Below, piece by piece: positions 1 through 7,201 of a stretch of DNA of 64,000 bases; within the stretch, counting starts at the first letter, position 1, and each line of letters begins with the position of its first letter. Below the pieces are notes generated by a model, which searched no databases, had not been told where the DNA came from, and saw only the letters and a program-made list of their open reading frames with translations. Where the stretch lies: contig JAFZIY010000026.1 in assembly GCA_017554105.1 (NCBI GenBank), forward strand, positions 1-64,000. The letters are read 5' to 3'. This stretch comes from Prevotella sp. GTDB taxonomy: Bacteria > Bacteroidota > Bacteroidia > Bacteroidales > Bacteroidaceae. Made by a program: the position numbers and the translations under genes.

Positions 1-76
1 ATAATTAAAAATTGGCGTGATTTTCTGCTTTTGAGTGAAATGTTAGAAATGGTGTAACTTACTGATATAAAACGAC

Positions 77-148
77 ATGAAAAGAACTGAATATTCATTC
101 GGTAAAATAGATTTCAACGGAAGTAGGGCAGTAATCCCGACATTTTGA
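77..148 (+). CDS. possible 23-residue ORF or gene relic
   Basis: A short open frame begins with ATG at 77 and ends with TGA at 146-148. It would encode a basic N-terminus followed by YSFGKIDFNG. It ends five bases before a terminator-like hairpin. It could be a real small gene or the truncated 5' end of a longer one; I do not recognise it. No clear ribosome binding site was seen. The rest of 1-297 is A+T-rich, with the hairpin at 153-190 and nothing else I can support. Confidence 0.2.
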   Translation: MKRTEYSFGKIDFNGSRAVIPTF

Positions 149-152
149 AAAG

Positions 153-190
153 CCAAGTGGTTGATTCCCAACAACTTGGTTTTTTCTTTT
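153..190 (+). terminator. rho-independent terminator
   Basis: CCAAGTGGTTG (153-163) pairs with CAACAACTTGG (169-179) with one mismatch and a 5-nt loop. A T-rich run follows at 180-190. It would end transcription entering from the left edge and separate it from the GNAT gene. Confidence 0.75.
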
Positions 191-297
191 AATAGACATA
201 TATAACTGAAAATCTCTTTCGTGGGATAGCTATTAAATCCTTTGAGATACTAAGCAATATATAATAACACAAAATATAAAACGGGAAATCGGTTATT

Positions 298-702
298 ATG
301 GAAATAGTATATAAAGACATTCATGACTTCAGGAAAGAGGACTTGCAAGACCTGTTCCTTTCTGTTGAATGGTCGTCAGGACATTTCCCTGACAAACTGG
401 TCATTGCCATGCAGAACTTCGAAACAGTTTACTCCGCATGGGATGGCGACAAACTCGTCGGACTGGTATGTGCGATGGACGACAGTATAATGACAGCATA
501 CCTTCATTATATGCTGGTTCGTCCCGAATATCAGCAACAAGGCATCGGACACAAACTGCTGGAGATGATGAAAGAGCATTACGAGTCATATCTCCGCATC
601 TGTCTGATTGCATATAATGCAGAGTTGGACTTCTACGAGTCATGTGGCTTCAAGAAAGCAGAAGACGCAAGTCCAATGTTCATCACAAGTCTTTGGACAT
701 AA
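298..702 (+). CDS. GNAT-family N-acetyltransferase
   Basis: A 134-residue protein that should move an acetyl group from acetyl-CoA to an amine; the acceptor is unknown. The acetyl-CoA pyrophosphate loop (motif A, Q/R-x-x-G-x-G/A) is visible as RPEYQQQGIGHKLL near residues 75-88, preceded by the beta-strand YLHYMLV. The C-terminal NAELDFYESCGFKK segment is the usual GNAT motif B region (FYxxxGF). The length is normal for a single-domain GNAT. The start is the first ATG of the frame. It is the first gene of a loosely spaced plus-strand group with the HicB-like gene, 50 nt downstream. Assignment to the superfamily is firm; the substrate cannot be told. Confidence 0.85.
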   Translation: MEIVYKDIHDFRKEDLQDLFLSVEWSSGHFPDKLVIAMQNFETVYSAWDGDKLVGLVCAMDDSIMTAYLHYMLVRPEYQQQGIGHKLLEMMKEHYESYLRICLIAYNAELDFYESCGFKKAEDASPMFITSLWT

Positions 703-752
703 GTTCACATATATGAATAATACACATAAACATAATCTGAAAACAAGGAACT

Positions 753-974
753 ATGAAAAGAATAGCAAAAGCCATCATTGAGCGTGCAAACGACGGTAAC
801 TACAGCGTATATATGGATGCCGACGACATGGGTTATCTTGTGACCGGCACTGGTAAAACTCAAGAGGAAGCAATAGAATGCTTCAAGAAAGGGTACGAGG
901 ACATGAAAAACTATTATGCAGAGGTAGGAAAGGAGTTTGAAGAAGCAGAGTTCGAATATGAGATTCCATCATAA
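753..974 (+). CDS. HicB-like antitoxin-type protein, orphan
   Basis: A 73-residue acidic protein with the HicB/UPF0150 partial RNase H-like fold signature: a first strand AKAIIERANDGNYSVYM, a GTGKTQEEAIECFKKG helix start, and an acidic tail. HicB proteins normally neutralise a HicA dsRBD-type mRNA toxin encoded next to them. Here neither the 50 nt upstream nor the genes downstream encode a HicA-like protein, and no C-terminal DNA-binding domain is present, so autoregulation as in classical HicB is not expected. Many Bacteroidales genomes carry such solitary HicB-like genes. Function as an antitoxin is therefore unproven. Confidence 0.65.
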   Translation: MKRIAKAIIERANDGNYSVYMDADDMGYLVTGTGKTQEEAIECFKKGYEDMKNYYAEVGKEFEEAEFEYEIPS

Positions 975-998
975 ATAAAGGACATAGATACACGACCT

Positions 999-1304
999 AT
1001 GAGTCTTCCCAAGTTTATAATCACGATGGACGGCTATCTCCGTCTCGGCATGGTCAACATGCACGAGGATTTGCTACAGCCCGGCGACCAGTGCATCGGT
1101 GGCGGTTACTATTATTTCGATTATGCCTCAAACCGTATCCTGCTCGACAGGGAGTCATACGACTTCGGACGTCCCAAATGGCATTACCTGGAGGTGCTGA
1201 AGGTGCCTTCTGCCTATCGTGGTATGCGCATTATATATTATGATGACAGTTCCCACGAGGATTTTGAAGTCAGCGAGGAACTGAAAATAGAATACTATGA
1301 CTGA
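999..1304 (+). CDS. hypothetical protein, 101 aa
   Basis: Not recognised. The protein begins MSLPKFIITMDGYLRLG, is rich in Tyr, Asp and Glu and has no signal peptide or membrane segment. A repeated GGYYYFDYASNRILLDRESYDFGRP-like beta-rich centre suggests a small globular cytoplasmic domain. The stop codon overlaps the start of the next gene by 8 bases (ATGACTGA at 1297-1304), so the two are almost certainly translated together. It follows the HicB-like gene by 24 nt and is probably part of the same transcript. Confidence 0.6.
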   Translation: MSLPKFIITMDGYLRLGMVNMHEDLLQPGDQCIGGGYYYFDYASNRILLDRESYDFGRPKWHYLEVLKVPSAYRGMRIIYYDDSSHEDFEVSEELKIEYYD

Positions 1305-1533
1305 CTGGGATTTAATCTGGCGTTCACAGGACGAGATAAGGACAGTTGTTGATGCCGCTCTGGGTGAGTGCATCTGGAACCTTTGCTATTCACAGGAAAG
1401 GAATGCCATCGAACTGGAACTGACCAAGCATCTTGACGAAGAAACCGTCAGCGCCCTTTGCAGCCAGTTCTCCACTCCAGCCGATTATGACGGAGAGGGA
1501 AAGAACGGCACGAAATTCGTGTTCTTCATATGA
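1297..1533 (+). CDS. hypothetical protein, 78 aa, coupled to upstream gene
   Basis: Not recognised. A 78-residue protein starting MTDWDLIWRSQDEI with two predicted helical stretches and a short C-terminal beta strand (GTKFVFFI). The start overlaps the previous stop by 8 bases, which indicates translational coupling. It ends 34 nt before the left inverted repeat of the DUF1016 cassette, so it marks the end of the small accessory operon that begins at the GNAT or HicB-like gene. Confidence 0.55.
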   Translation: MTDWDLIWRSQDEIRTVVDAALGECIWNLCYSQERNAIELELTKHLDEETVSALCSQFSTPADYDGEGKNGTKFVFFI

Positions 1534-1567
1534 GGCCATCGGCTGTCAATAATTCTTTGAAAAATCA

Positions 1568-1647
1568 TTGGATTCATCCGACCTTTTCCTTGCCTCGGCA
1601 TAGCCCATGCAGGCATGGCCTCTGCTCTCGGCTGCATAAAAACGTTC
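1568..1647 (+). repeat. left inverted repeat of DUF1016 cassette
   Basis: About 80 bp that recur in inverse orientation at 2870-2951, with two substitutions and two single-base indels by eye. The repeat contains a perfect small hairpin, CCATGC-AG-GCATGG, and the 17-nt string CTTGCCTCGGCATAGCC (1589-1605). It lies directly upstream of the promoter of the DUF1016 gene. A shorter match to the same string occurs at 29908-29924. Confidence 0.9.
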
Positions 1648-1654
1648 CTGAATA

Positions 1655-1687
1655 TTTGCTTTTGCAAATTATTTTGCTTATCTTTGC
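1655..1687 (+). promoter_or_regulatory. Bacteroidota promoter for DUF1016 gene
   Basis: TTTG at 1655-1658 and TATCTTTG at 1679-1686, with a 20-nt spacer, fit the Bacteroidota sigma-70 consensus. The expected transcript start is about 30 nt before the chosen ATG at 1725. Confidence 0.75.
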
Positions 1688-1724
1688 AAAGAATCTATTA
1701 CTAAATAAAAAGACAAAAGAAGAA

Positions 1725-2843
1725 ATGAACGAACAACTGACACAGATAGCAGACGGATGGATGCAGAAGACGGCTCCCACGTTTAGTGACCTGTCAGAAT
1801 CCATCATACAGACTCACCAGTCAGCACAGTATAGCGCCATCAAGGCCGTGAATCAAATGGCAACGCTTCGCAACTGGCTTATTGGCTGCTATATTGTTGA
1901 GTACGAACAGAAAGGCAGCGATAGAGCCAAGTATGGTGATCGGTTGTTGAAACGGCTGGAAGAGTGCGTGAATACGAAGGGACTGAATGTAACCTTGTTT
2001 CAGACTTCTCGACTCTTCTATACATACTATCCTCAACTTGGAGACTTAATTTATGCGACGCCGTCGCATAAATTGCAAGACAACCAAATTTGTGCGACGC
2101 CGTCGCATAAATTAATAACACCACCAAAAGAATTACTTGCAAAATTGTCTTTCTCACATATACGTGAGATTATGACCCAAGGCGATCCACTGGCTCGTTA
2201 TTTCTATGAGACTGAATGCATCAAGGGTACCTGGTCTGTCAAGGAACTGCGTCGTCAGATATCCACCAACCTATATTTCCGTAGCGGAGTGAGCAAAAAC
2301 CCAAAGAAATTGCTGGCATCCATAGAGCCGGAAAAGGACACGGCAGCCCTAACCATTCGCCAGCCCTTTGCTTTCGAGTTCCTGGGGCTGAACGCTAAAG
2401 ATGTGATTACAGAAGACGACCTTGAAGATGCCCTTATCACTCATTTGCAAGATTTCCTGTTGGAACTTGGCAAAGGCTTTTGCTTCGAAAACAGACAAAA
2501 GCGTATGATTATCGATGACGAATATTATTTTGCCGACTTGGTGTTCTACAATCGCATCCTCCATTGTAGCGTCATCGTGGAATTGAAGAACGACGAGTTC
2601 CGTCATGAATATCTTGGGCAACTCAACGCATACGTGTCTTACTTCAAAGAGAATGAGATGCGCAAAGGCGATAACCCACCTGTAGGTATTTTGCTCTGCA
2701 CTCGCAAGGGCGAGAAAATGGTGGAATATGCCATCGCAGGAATGGACAACAACCTGTTCGTCTCCACCTATATGCTTCAGTTACCCGACAAAGCCACACT
2801 TGAGAAGTTCTTGCATGATGAAATAAAGAAACAGGACTTATGA
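1725..2843 (+). CDS. DUF1016 / YhcG-type PD-(D/E)xK nuclease protein
   Basis: A 372-residue protein. The N-terminal half (about 1-150) is the helical DUF1016 N domain, with the sequence around MATLRNWLIGCYIVEYEQKG typical of the family. The C-terminal half carries a PD-(D/E)xK nuclease core: D271 in FADLVFYN and E286-L-K288 in VIVELKNDEF. Family members are linked to restriction systems and mobile DNA, and this one lies next to a type IIG enzyme. The ATG at 1725 was chosen because it follows a good promoter and an AGAAGAAA ribosome site; the open frame extends 65 codons further upstream through the inverted repeat, which is not protein-like. Two palindromic insertions encode the repeated peptide ATPSHKL between the two domains. 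Confidence 0.85.
   Translation: MNEQLTQIADGWMQKTAPTFSDLSESIIQTHQSAQYSAIKAVNQMATLRNWLIGCYIVEYEQKGSDRAKYGDRLLKRLEECVNTKGLNVTLFQTSRLFYTYYPQLGDLIYATPSHKLQDNQICATPSHKLITPPKELLAKLSFSHIREIMTQGDPLARYFYETECIKGTWSVKELRRQISTNLYFRSGVSKNPKKLLASIEPEKDTAALTIRQPFAFEFLGLNAKDVITEDDLEDALITHLQDFLLELGKGFCFENRQKRMIIDDEYYFADLVFYNRILHCSVIVELKNDEFRHEYLGQLNAYVSYFKENEMRKGDNPPVGILLCTRKGEKMVEYAIAGMDNNLFVSTYMLQLPDKATLEKFLHDEIKKQDL
2048..2113 (+). repeat. two in-frame palindromes inside the DUF1016 gene
   Basis: A perfect 27-bp palindrome (2048-2074, single-base centre at 2061) and a near-perfect second copy (2087-2113, one mismatched pair) sit 39 bp apart, exactly 13 codons. Each contains TGCGACGCCGTCGCATAAATT-like sequence of which the core TGCGACGCCGTCGCA is identical. 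The plus strand reads ATPSHKL twice; because of the symmetry the minus strand also reads ATASHK twice without a stop. Confidence 0.9.
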
Positions 2844-2869
2844 GATGAACGAAAAATATTCAAAAATAC

Positions 2870-2951
2870 GAACGTTTTTTATGCAGCCGAGAGCAGAGGC
2901 CATGCTTGCATGGACTATGCCGAGGCAAGGAAAAGGTCGGATGAAATCCAA
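2870..2951 (-). repeat. right inverted repeat of DUF1016 cassette
   Basis: The inverse copy of 1568-1647. It begins 26 nt after the DUF1016 stop codon and ends 44 nt before the ATG of the type IIG gene. It keeps the hairpin as CCATGC-TT-GCATGG and carries GACTATGCCGAGGCAAG at 2913-2929. Together the two copies bracket one gene with its promoter. Confidence 0.9.
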
Positions 2952-2995
2952 CATTGAGTTCGCACCTTATATCTATTGACAAGAAAAAGGGAAAA

Positions 2996-5900
2996 ATGAC
3001 AAACATCAAAGATAATAAAGACTATCAACCTTTGGCAAACAGCAACATTAAGGAATACATCAGCACTGTTGGTCAGAAGTATCGGGCAGGTAATGCCACA
3101 GAACACACATACAGAGGTGCGCTGGAGCAATTGATTCAAAACCTATTGCCTAAACTCCGCATCGTGAACGAGCCCAAAAGGGAAAAATGCGGTGCGCCCG
3201 ACTATATTGCCAGTCAAAAGGATGGTTTGCCTGTGTTCTATATCGAGGCAAAAGATATTGGCGACAACGACCTTGACGGACGCAATCCTCACGGACATAA
3301 GGAACAGTTCACGCGCTACAAACAGGCTCTTGACAACATCATCTTCACTGACTACCTGGACTTCCACCTCTACGAGCACGGTGAGTTTATCGATAGTGTC
3401 CGCATAGCCGAGGTGAAAGGCGACAAGATAGTGGCCTTACAGGAGAACGAAGAGAAGTTCCTCAGCCTTATCGAACATGTAGGCAATAATGCCATACAGA
3501 GTATCACATCTGCCTCGCGCTTGGCAAAACTGATGGCTGGCAAGGCACGTTTGCTGGCGAATATCATTAGTATGGCATTGAATGACGAGACCCATAGCGA
3601 TGCTAATGACAACCTGTATAATCAGTATCTTACGTTCAAAGAATTTCTGATACAAGAACTGGAACTCGACGATTTTGCCGATATCTACGCCCAAACCATT
3701 GCATACGGCATGTTTGCAGCCCGCCTGCACGATGATACTCCTGAGGACTTCAGTCGCGAGGAAGCAGGCAGGTTGATTCCCAAGACAAATCCTTTCCTTC
3801 GCAATCTATTCAATAATGTAGCGGGTAATGAACTTGATGAGCGCATAGCATGGGTAGTAGATGACTTGGTGACAGTATTTCAGGCCACGAACCTGCAGAA
3901 GATTATGGAGAGCTACAGCCGCGACAAGCTGCACCACGACCCAATGATTCATTTCTACGAGGACTTTCTATCGGAATACAATCCAAAGTTGCGCAAGTCG
4001 AAAGGTGTATGGTACACCCCTCAGCCTGTAGTTGGTTTTATTGTAAGGGCTGTTGATGAAATATTGCAGAAGGAATTCAACCTGCCAGAAGGTCTTGCCG
4101 ATTATTCAATGATTGAGCGCGATACTGCGATTGAACAGAGTCGGGACAAACGCACTGCCGATGGGAAGAAACACGAGAAACGAAAGTTCCATCGTGTTCA
4201 GATACTTGACCCTGCCACGGGTACAGGTACTTTCCTTGCAGAAGTCGTTAATCAGATATACGACAGATACCGTGACAATCAAGGCATTTGGCAGGAATAT
4301 GTGGAAAAGCATCTGTTACCTCGTCTGAATGGTTTTGAGATACTAATGGCTTCGTATGCTGTAGCTCACATCAAACTTGATATGCTTCTTGGCGAAACGG
4401 GCTATCAACACCAGACGGACAAACGTCTTCACGTTTATTTGACCAACTCGCTTGAAGAGAGCAACAACGAACCGCGCACCCTCTTTGCCCAATGGCTCAG
4501 CCGTGAGGCTACAGAGGCTAACGTCATCAAGCGCGATTATCCCGTAATGGTGATGATAGGAAATCCGCCATATAGCATTTCAAGCCAAAACAACGGGCAA
4601 TGGATTCTTGACTTGCTAAACAAATATAAAGAAGGACTAAACGAAAGAAAAATAAACATTAACGATGATTACATCAAATTTATTGCATTAGCACAAGACT
4701 ATATCCAAAGGAATGGTGAAGGCATTGTTGGTTTTATTACCAACAATAGCTATATTGATGGCATTACGCACAGACACATGCGACTTTCGTTGATGAATAC
4801 CTTCGATAAATTATTCATCTTGAATCTACATGGAAACTCAAAAAAAAGAGAGACCACACCCAATGGAGGTAAAGATGAGAATGTATTTGACATTATGCAA
4901 GGAGTATGCATAAACATTTTTATTAAAACAAAAAACAACCAACAAGATAAGCAACCAGAAATACTCTACCAAGAAATCTATGGAAAGAGAGAACAAAAAT
5001 ACGAGTATCTCAACAAGAACAGCATAAAAGATATAGGATGGATTAAACTTAATCCCGTCAAGCCCTATTACTTTTTCTCGCCAAAAGACTTCTCAAGAGA
5101 AACTGAATATAAAAAGGGCTTTGGCATAAATGAACTATTTATAATCGGGAGCACTGGCATTGAATCACAAAAAGATTCTTTCTGTCTGTGTAATAGCACA
5201 GAAATATTACGTACACATCTGAATGACCTTATCAATACAGATGCGTCTGTTCTTCGTGAGAAATATCAATTAGGCCCAGATGGGAGAAACTGGAAAGTGT
5301 CTACAGCCAAAGAAGCAGTTGGCGACCACATTGAAGATGAGAAAATCGTAGAAGTAGCCGTGTCGCCTTTCGACACCAAATTCACATACTTAACAGCGCA
5401 ATCGAATGGATTCTTGGCCTGGCCAAGAATCCATTCGATGCAGCACATGTTAATCCCGTCGAATTTCTCAATCATCATTCCACGCCAAACCGCACAAGAA
5501 TGGCGACATGTGGCTGTTGAAAAAAGAATTACAAATGGTAATTTCCTTGCAAGTGCAAAACTCTTAGGATCTGGTGTCCAATATCCTCTTTTTATAAAAG
5601 TCGGCTTCGCCGACTCGATTTTTGGTAAATCCGAAAAGATCAAACCTAATTTCAACGAAGAAGAAATCCAAAAGATTGAACAAACTCTTGGTGAACATAT
5701 TGAACCTATAGAACTATTCGATTACATCTATGCCGTACTTCACAGCCCATCATATCGCGAACGCTATAAGGAATTCCTGAAGATAGACTTCCCTCGCATA
5801 CCTTATCCAACTGATGCAAATATTTATCATGCCTTGGCAGAGAAAGGCGCAGAATTGCGTAAACTGCATCTGATGGAAGAACTACCTAATTCTACTGGTG

Positions 5901-6175
5901 TTTCTTTCCCTGTGGCTGGTTCGTTGCAAGTGGATTGCTATCGCTGGGCGGGTAATCGTGTATATATTAATGCAGAACAGTACTTCGAAGGTGTACCGGA
6001 ATCGGCATGGAACTTCTATATCGGCGGCTACCAGCCCGCTCAAAAGTGGCTCAAAGACCGCAAGAACATGACACTTAGCTTCGAAGATGTAAAGCACTAC
6101 CAGCGCATCATCTATGTATTGGAGAAGACAGAAAGTATCATGGATGAAATAAATAATATTGATATTATTCAATAA
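2996..6175 (+). CDS. type IIG / ISP-like restriction endonuclease-methyltransferase
   Basis: A single-chain restriction-modification enzyme of 1059 residues. It should both cut DNA and methylate adenine at its site. The N-terminal nuclease has a PD-(D/E)xK core, D69 and E84-A-K86 (APDYIA...YIEAK). The middle carries the Rossmann methyltransferase with DPATGTGTFLAE near 405-416 and the catalytic NPPY at 523-526; the C-terminal third would hold the target-recognition part. I see no helicase motifs, unlike true type ISP enzymes. ATG 2996 follows an AAGGGA ribosome site; a TTG 42 nt upstream (2954) is the alternative. Two perfect palindromes lie inside the C-terminal third. No separate specificity gene is nearby, as expected for this class. 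Confidence 0.85.
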   Translation: MTNIKDNKDYQPLANSNIKEYISTVGQKYRAGNATEHTYRGALEQLIQNLLPKLRIVNEPKREKCGAPDYIASQKDGLPVFYIEAKDIGDNDLDGRNPHGHKEQFTRYKQALDNIIFTDYLDFHLYEHGEFIDSVRIAEVKGDKIVALQENEEKFLSLIEHVGNNAIQSITSASRLAKLMAGKARLLANIISMALNDETHSDANDNLYNQYLTFKEFLIQELELDDFADIYAQTIAYGMFAARLHDDTPEDFSREEAGRLIPKTNPFLRNLFNNVAGNELDERIAWVVDDLVTVFQATNLQKIMESYSRDKLHHDPMIHFYEDFLSEYNPKLRKSKGVWYTPQPVVGFIVRAVDEILQKEFNLPEGLADYSMIERDTAIEQSRDKRTADGKKHEKRKFHRVQILDPATGTGTFLAEVVNQIYDRYRDNQGIWQEYVEKHLLPRLNGFEILMASYAVAHIKLDMLLGETGYQHQTDKRLHVYLTNSLEESNNEPRTLFAQWLSREATEANVIKRDYPVMVMIGNPPYSISSQNNGQWILDLLNKYKEGLNERKININDDYIKFIALAQDYIQRNGEGIVGFITNNSYIDGITHRHMRLSLMNTFDKLFILNLHGNSKKRETTPNGGKDENVFDIMQGVCINIFIKTKNNQQDKQPEILYQEIYGKREQKYEYLNKNSIKDIGWIKLNPVKPYYFFSPKDFSRETEYKKGFGINELFIIGSTGIESQKDSFCLCNSTEILRTHLNDLINTDASVLREKYQLGPDGRNWKVSTAKEAVGDHIEDEKIVEVAVSPFDTKFTYLTAQSNGFLAWPRIHSMQHMLIPSNFSIIIPRQTAQEWRHVAVEKRITNGNFLASAKLLGSGVQYPLFIKVGFADSIFGKSEKIKPNFNEEEIQKIEQTLGEHIEPIELFDYIYAVLHSPSYRERYKEFLKIDFPRIPYPTDANIYHALAEKGAELRKLHLMEELPNSTGVSFPVAGSLQVDCYRWAGNRVYINAEQYFEGVPESAWNFYIGGYQPAQKWLKDRKNMTLSFEDVKHYQRIIYVLEKTESIMDEINNIDIIQ
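5401..5439. repeat. perfect 39-bp palindrome within coding sequence
   Basis: ATCGAATGGATTCTTGGCC (5401-5419), a single T at 5420, then the exact reverse complement (5421-5439). It encodes about residues 803-815 (SNGFLAWPRIHSM) of the type IIG enzyme, a stretch that fits the family, so it is not an obvious insertion. The mRNA would form a 19-bp stem with almost no loop, and the DNA could extrude a cruciform. Confidence 0.95.
5599..5615. repeat. short intragenic hairpin AGTCGGC-TTC-GCCGACT
   Basis: A perfect 7-bp stem with a 3-nt loop, followed by CGATTTTT, which makes it terminator-like. It is read in frame as KVGFADS (about residues 868-874). The TCGGCTTCGCCGA core resembles dispersed REP-type hairpins of other bacteria. 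Confidence 0.8.
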
Positions 6176-6183
6176 TCATAGTT

Positions 6184-6990
6184 TTGGCGCATAGAATATT
6201 GGTTATACCCGATGTGCATGGGCGCATCTTTTGGAAGGAACCAGTCAACAAGTATATTGATGATGTTGACAGGGTTGTGTTTCTTGGCGATTATCTGGAC
6301 CCCTACGGAGGTGAAAGCGGACTGGCTGATGACATTTATGAGAACTTGATGGAGATTATCGAACTGAAGCAGAAGAACATGGAGAAGGTTGTATTGCTGA
6401 AAGGTAATCATGACCAGCATTATGCTTCAGAACGCTTTGATAAACTTGCCGGCGGTACTCGTCAAGATCTTCAGAATTGGAATAAGTATCATAAGGTGTT
6501 CAACGATTATAAGGACTTGTTCCAGATTACCCATTTGGAGGAAATCAACAGTATTCCGTATGTCTTCACTCACGCGGGAATTACTGTTTATTGGCTGAAC
6601 AAGGTAAACACGGCGATATGGAATCTTTTCGACAGCAAGATTTCCATTGCCAATCAAGATATCATAGACAGAATCAACTTGCTGGACGATGACGGAATGG
6701 GACAGGAAATGCTGGCGGTTATTGGTAGTCGTCGCTCGTGGTTTGGCGAAAAGACAGGGGGCGTGCTATGGGCAGACATTGAGGAACATTCGATACCCGA
6801 TGCTCCCAAGGCATACGGTCTGAACAAGGTGTTTCAGGTGTTCGGACACTCAAGATTGTATGGGGAAAGAACAGATATGATTGAGTTTGACAACTTCGCC
6901 ATGATTGACTCCCAGCAATGCTTTATGATTGATGAGAGTAGGAAGGAGAAGATCCTTTCTGTTAAGAAATACGAGGAGTTTGGTTCGTAA
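6184..6990 (+). CDS. calcineurin-like metallophosphoesterase
   Basis: A 268-residue cytoplasmic protein with the full two-metal phosphoesterase signature: D10-x-H12 in IPDVHG, G35-D-x-x-D39 in LGDYLDPY, G74-N-H-D77, a later FTHAGI and the closing GHS (FGHSRLYG). The substrate could be a phosphoprotein, nucleotide or nucleic acid. The start appears to be TTG at 6184, because the first in-frame ATG lies about 55 codons on and would remove the first two metal motifs. It begins 8 nt after the type IIG stop codon, so it is probably cotranscribed with the restriction enzyme, though a functional link is only inferred. Confidence 0.8.
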   Translation: MAHRILVIPDVHGRIFWKEPVNKYIDDVDRVVFLGDYLDPYGGESGLADDIYENLMEIIELKQKNMEKVVLLKGNHDQHYASERFDKLAGGTRQDLQNWNKYHKVFNDYKDLFQITHLEEINSIPYVFTHAGITVYWLNKVNTAIWNLFDSKISIANQDIIDRINLLDDDGMGQEMLAVIGSRRSWFGEKTGGVLWADIEEHSIPDAPKAYGLNKVFQVFGHSRLYGERTDMIEFDNFAMIDSQQCFMIDESRKEKILSVKKYEEFGS

Positions 6991-7005
6991 TTCATTAATT
7001 ATTAA

Positions 7006-7072
7006 CCCACCCCTTCCAAGCCTCACCCCTAACCCCTCTCCAAAGGGCGAGGGGAACTTTAAAGGGGCGGGG
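7006..7072. repeat. C/G-rich nested hairpin repeat
   Basis: CCCACCCCTT (7006-7015) can pair with AAGGGGCGGG (7062-7071), and inside it CCCCTCTCC (7033-7041) with GGCGAGGGG (7046-7054). Strings of the type CCCCTAACCCCTCTCC are a widespread dispersed repeat in many bacteria. Position after the phosphoesterase stop also suits a terminator, but no T-run follows. Confidence 0.6.
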
Positions 7073-7161
7073 AGTCGTTAGGGATGGATTCTATATTTTT
7101 TAGAAAATAAATTATTTGTTTTTTTAACTATGGTCGGTTATGGTTTTCTATGGATTTTTCT

Positions 7162-7169
7162 TAAATTTG
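7162..7169 (+). promoter_or_regulatory. probable -7 element for Y-family polymerase gene
   Basis: TAAATTTG at 7162-7169 followed by C matches the Bacteroidota -7 box, 32 nt before the ATG at 7202. The upstream half is weak. A TATGG motif occurs three times in 7133-7153 (TATGGTC, TATGGTT, TATGGAT) and could be a repressor or SOS-type operator; this is only a suggestion. Confidence 0.45.
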
Positions 7170-7201
7170 CATTGTAATCTTATAAGAATCTAATCGACGA
7201 A

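Noticed and set aside
1530..1724. Longer start for the DUF1016 protein
   Set aside because: The extra 65 codons cross the inverted repeat and the promoter; ATG 1725 has a ribosome site and the family N-terminus.
1879..2157. 92-residue minus-strand frame with repeated ATASHK
   Set aside because: Created by the symmetry of the palindromes inside the DUF1016 gene; no start signal or domain.
7006..7072. A transposon end at the C/G-rich repeat
   Set aside because: No transposase, no target-site duplication and no second copy in the window; kept only as a dispersed repeat or terminator.
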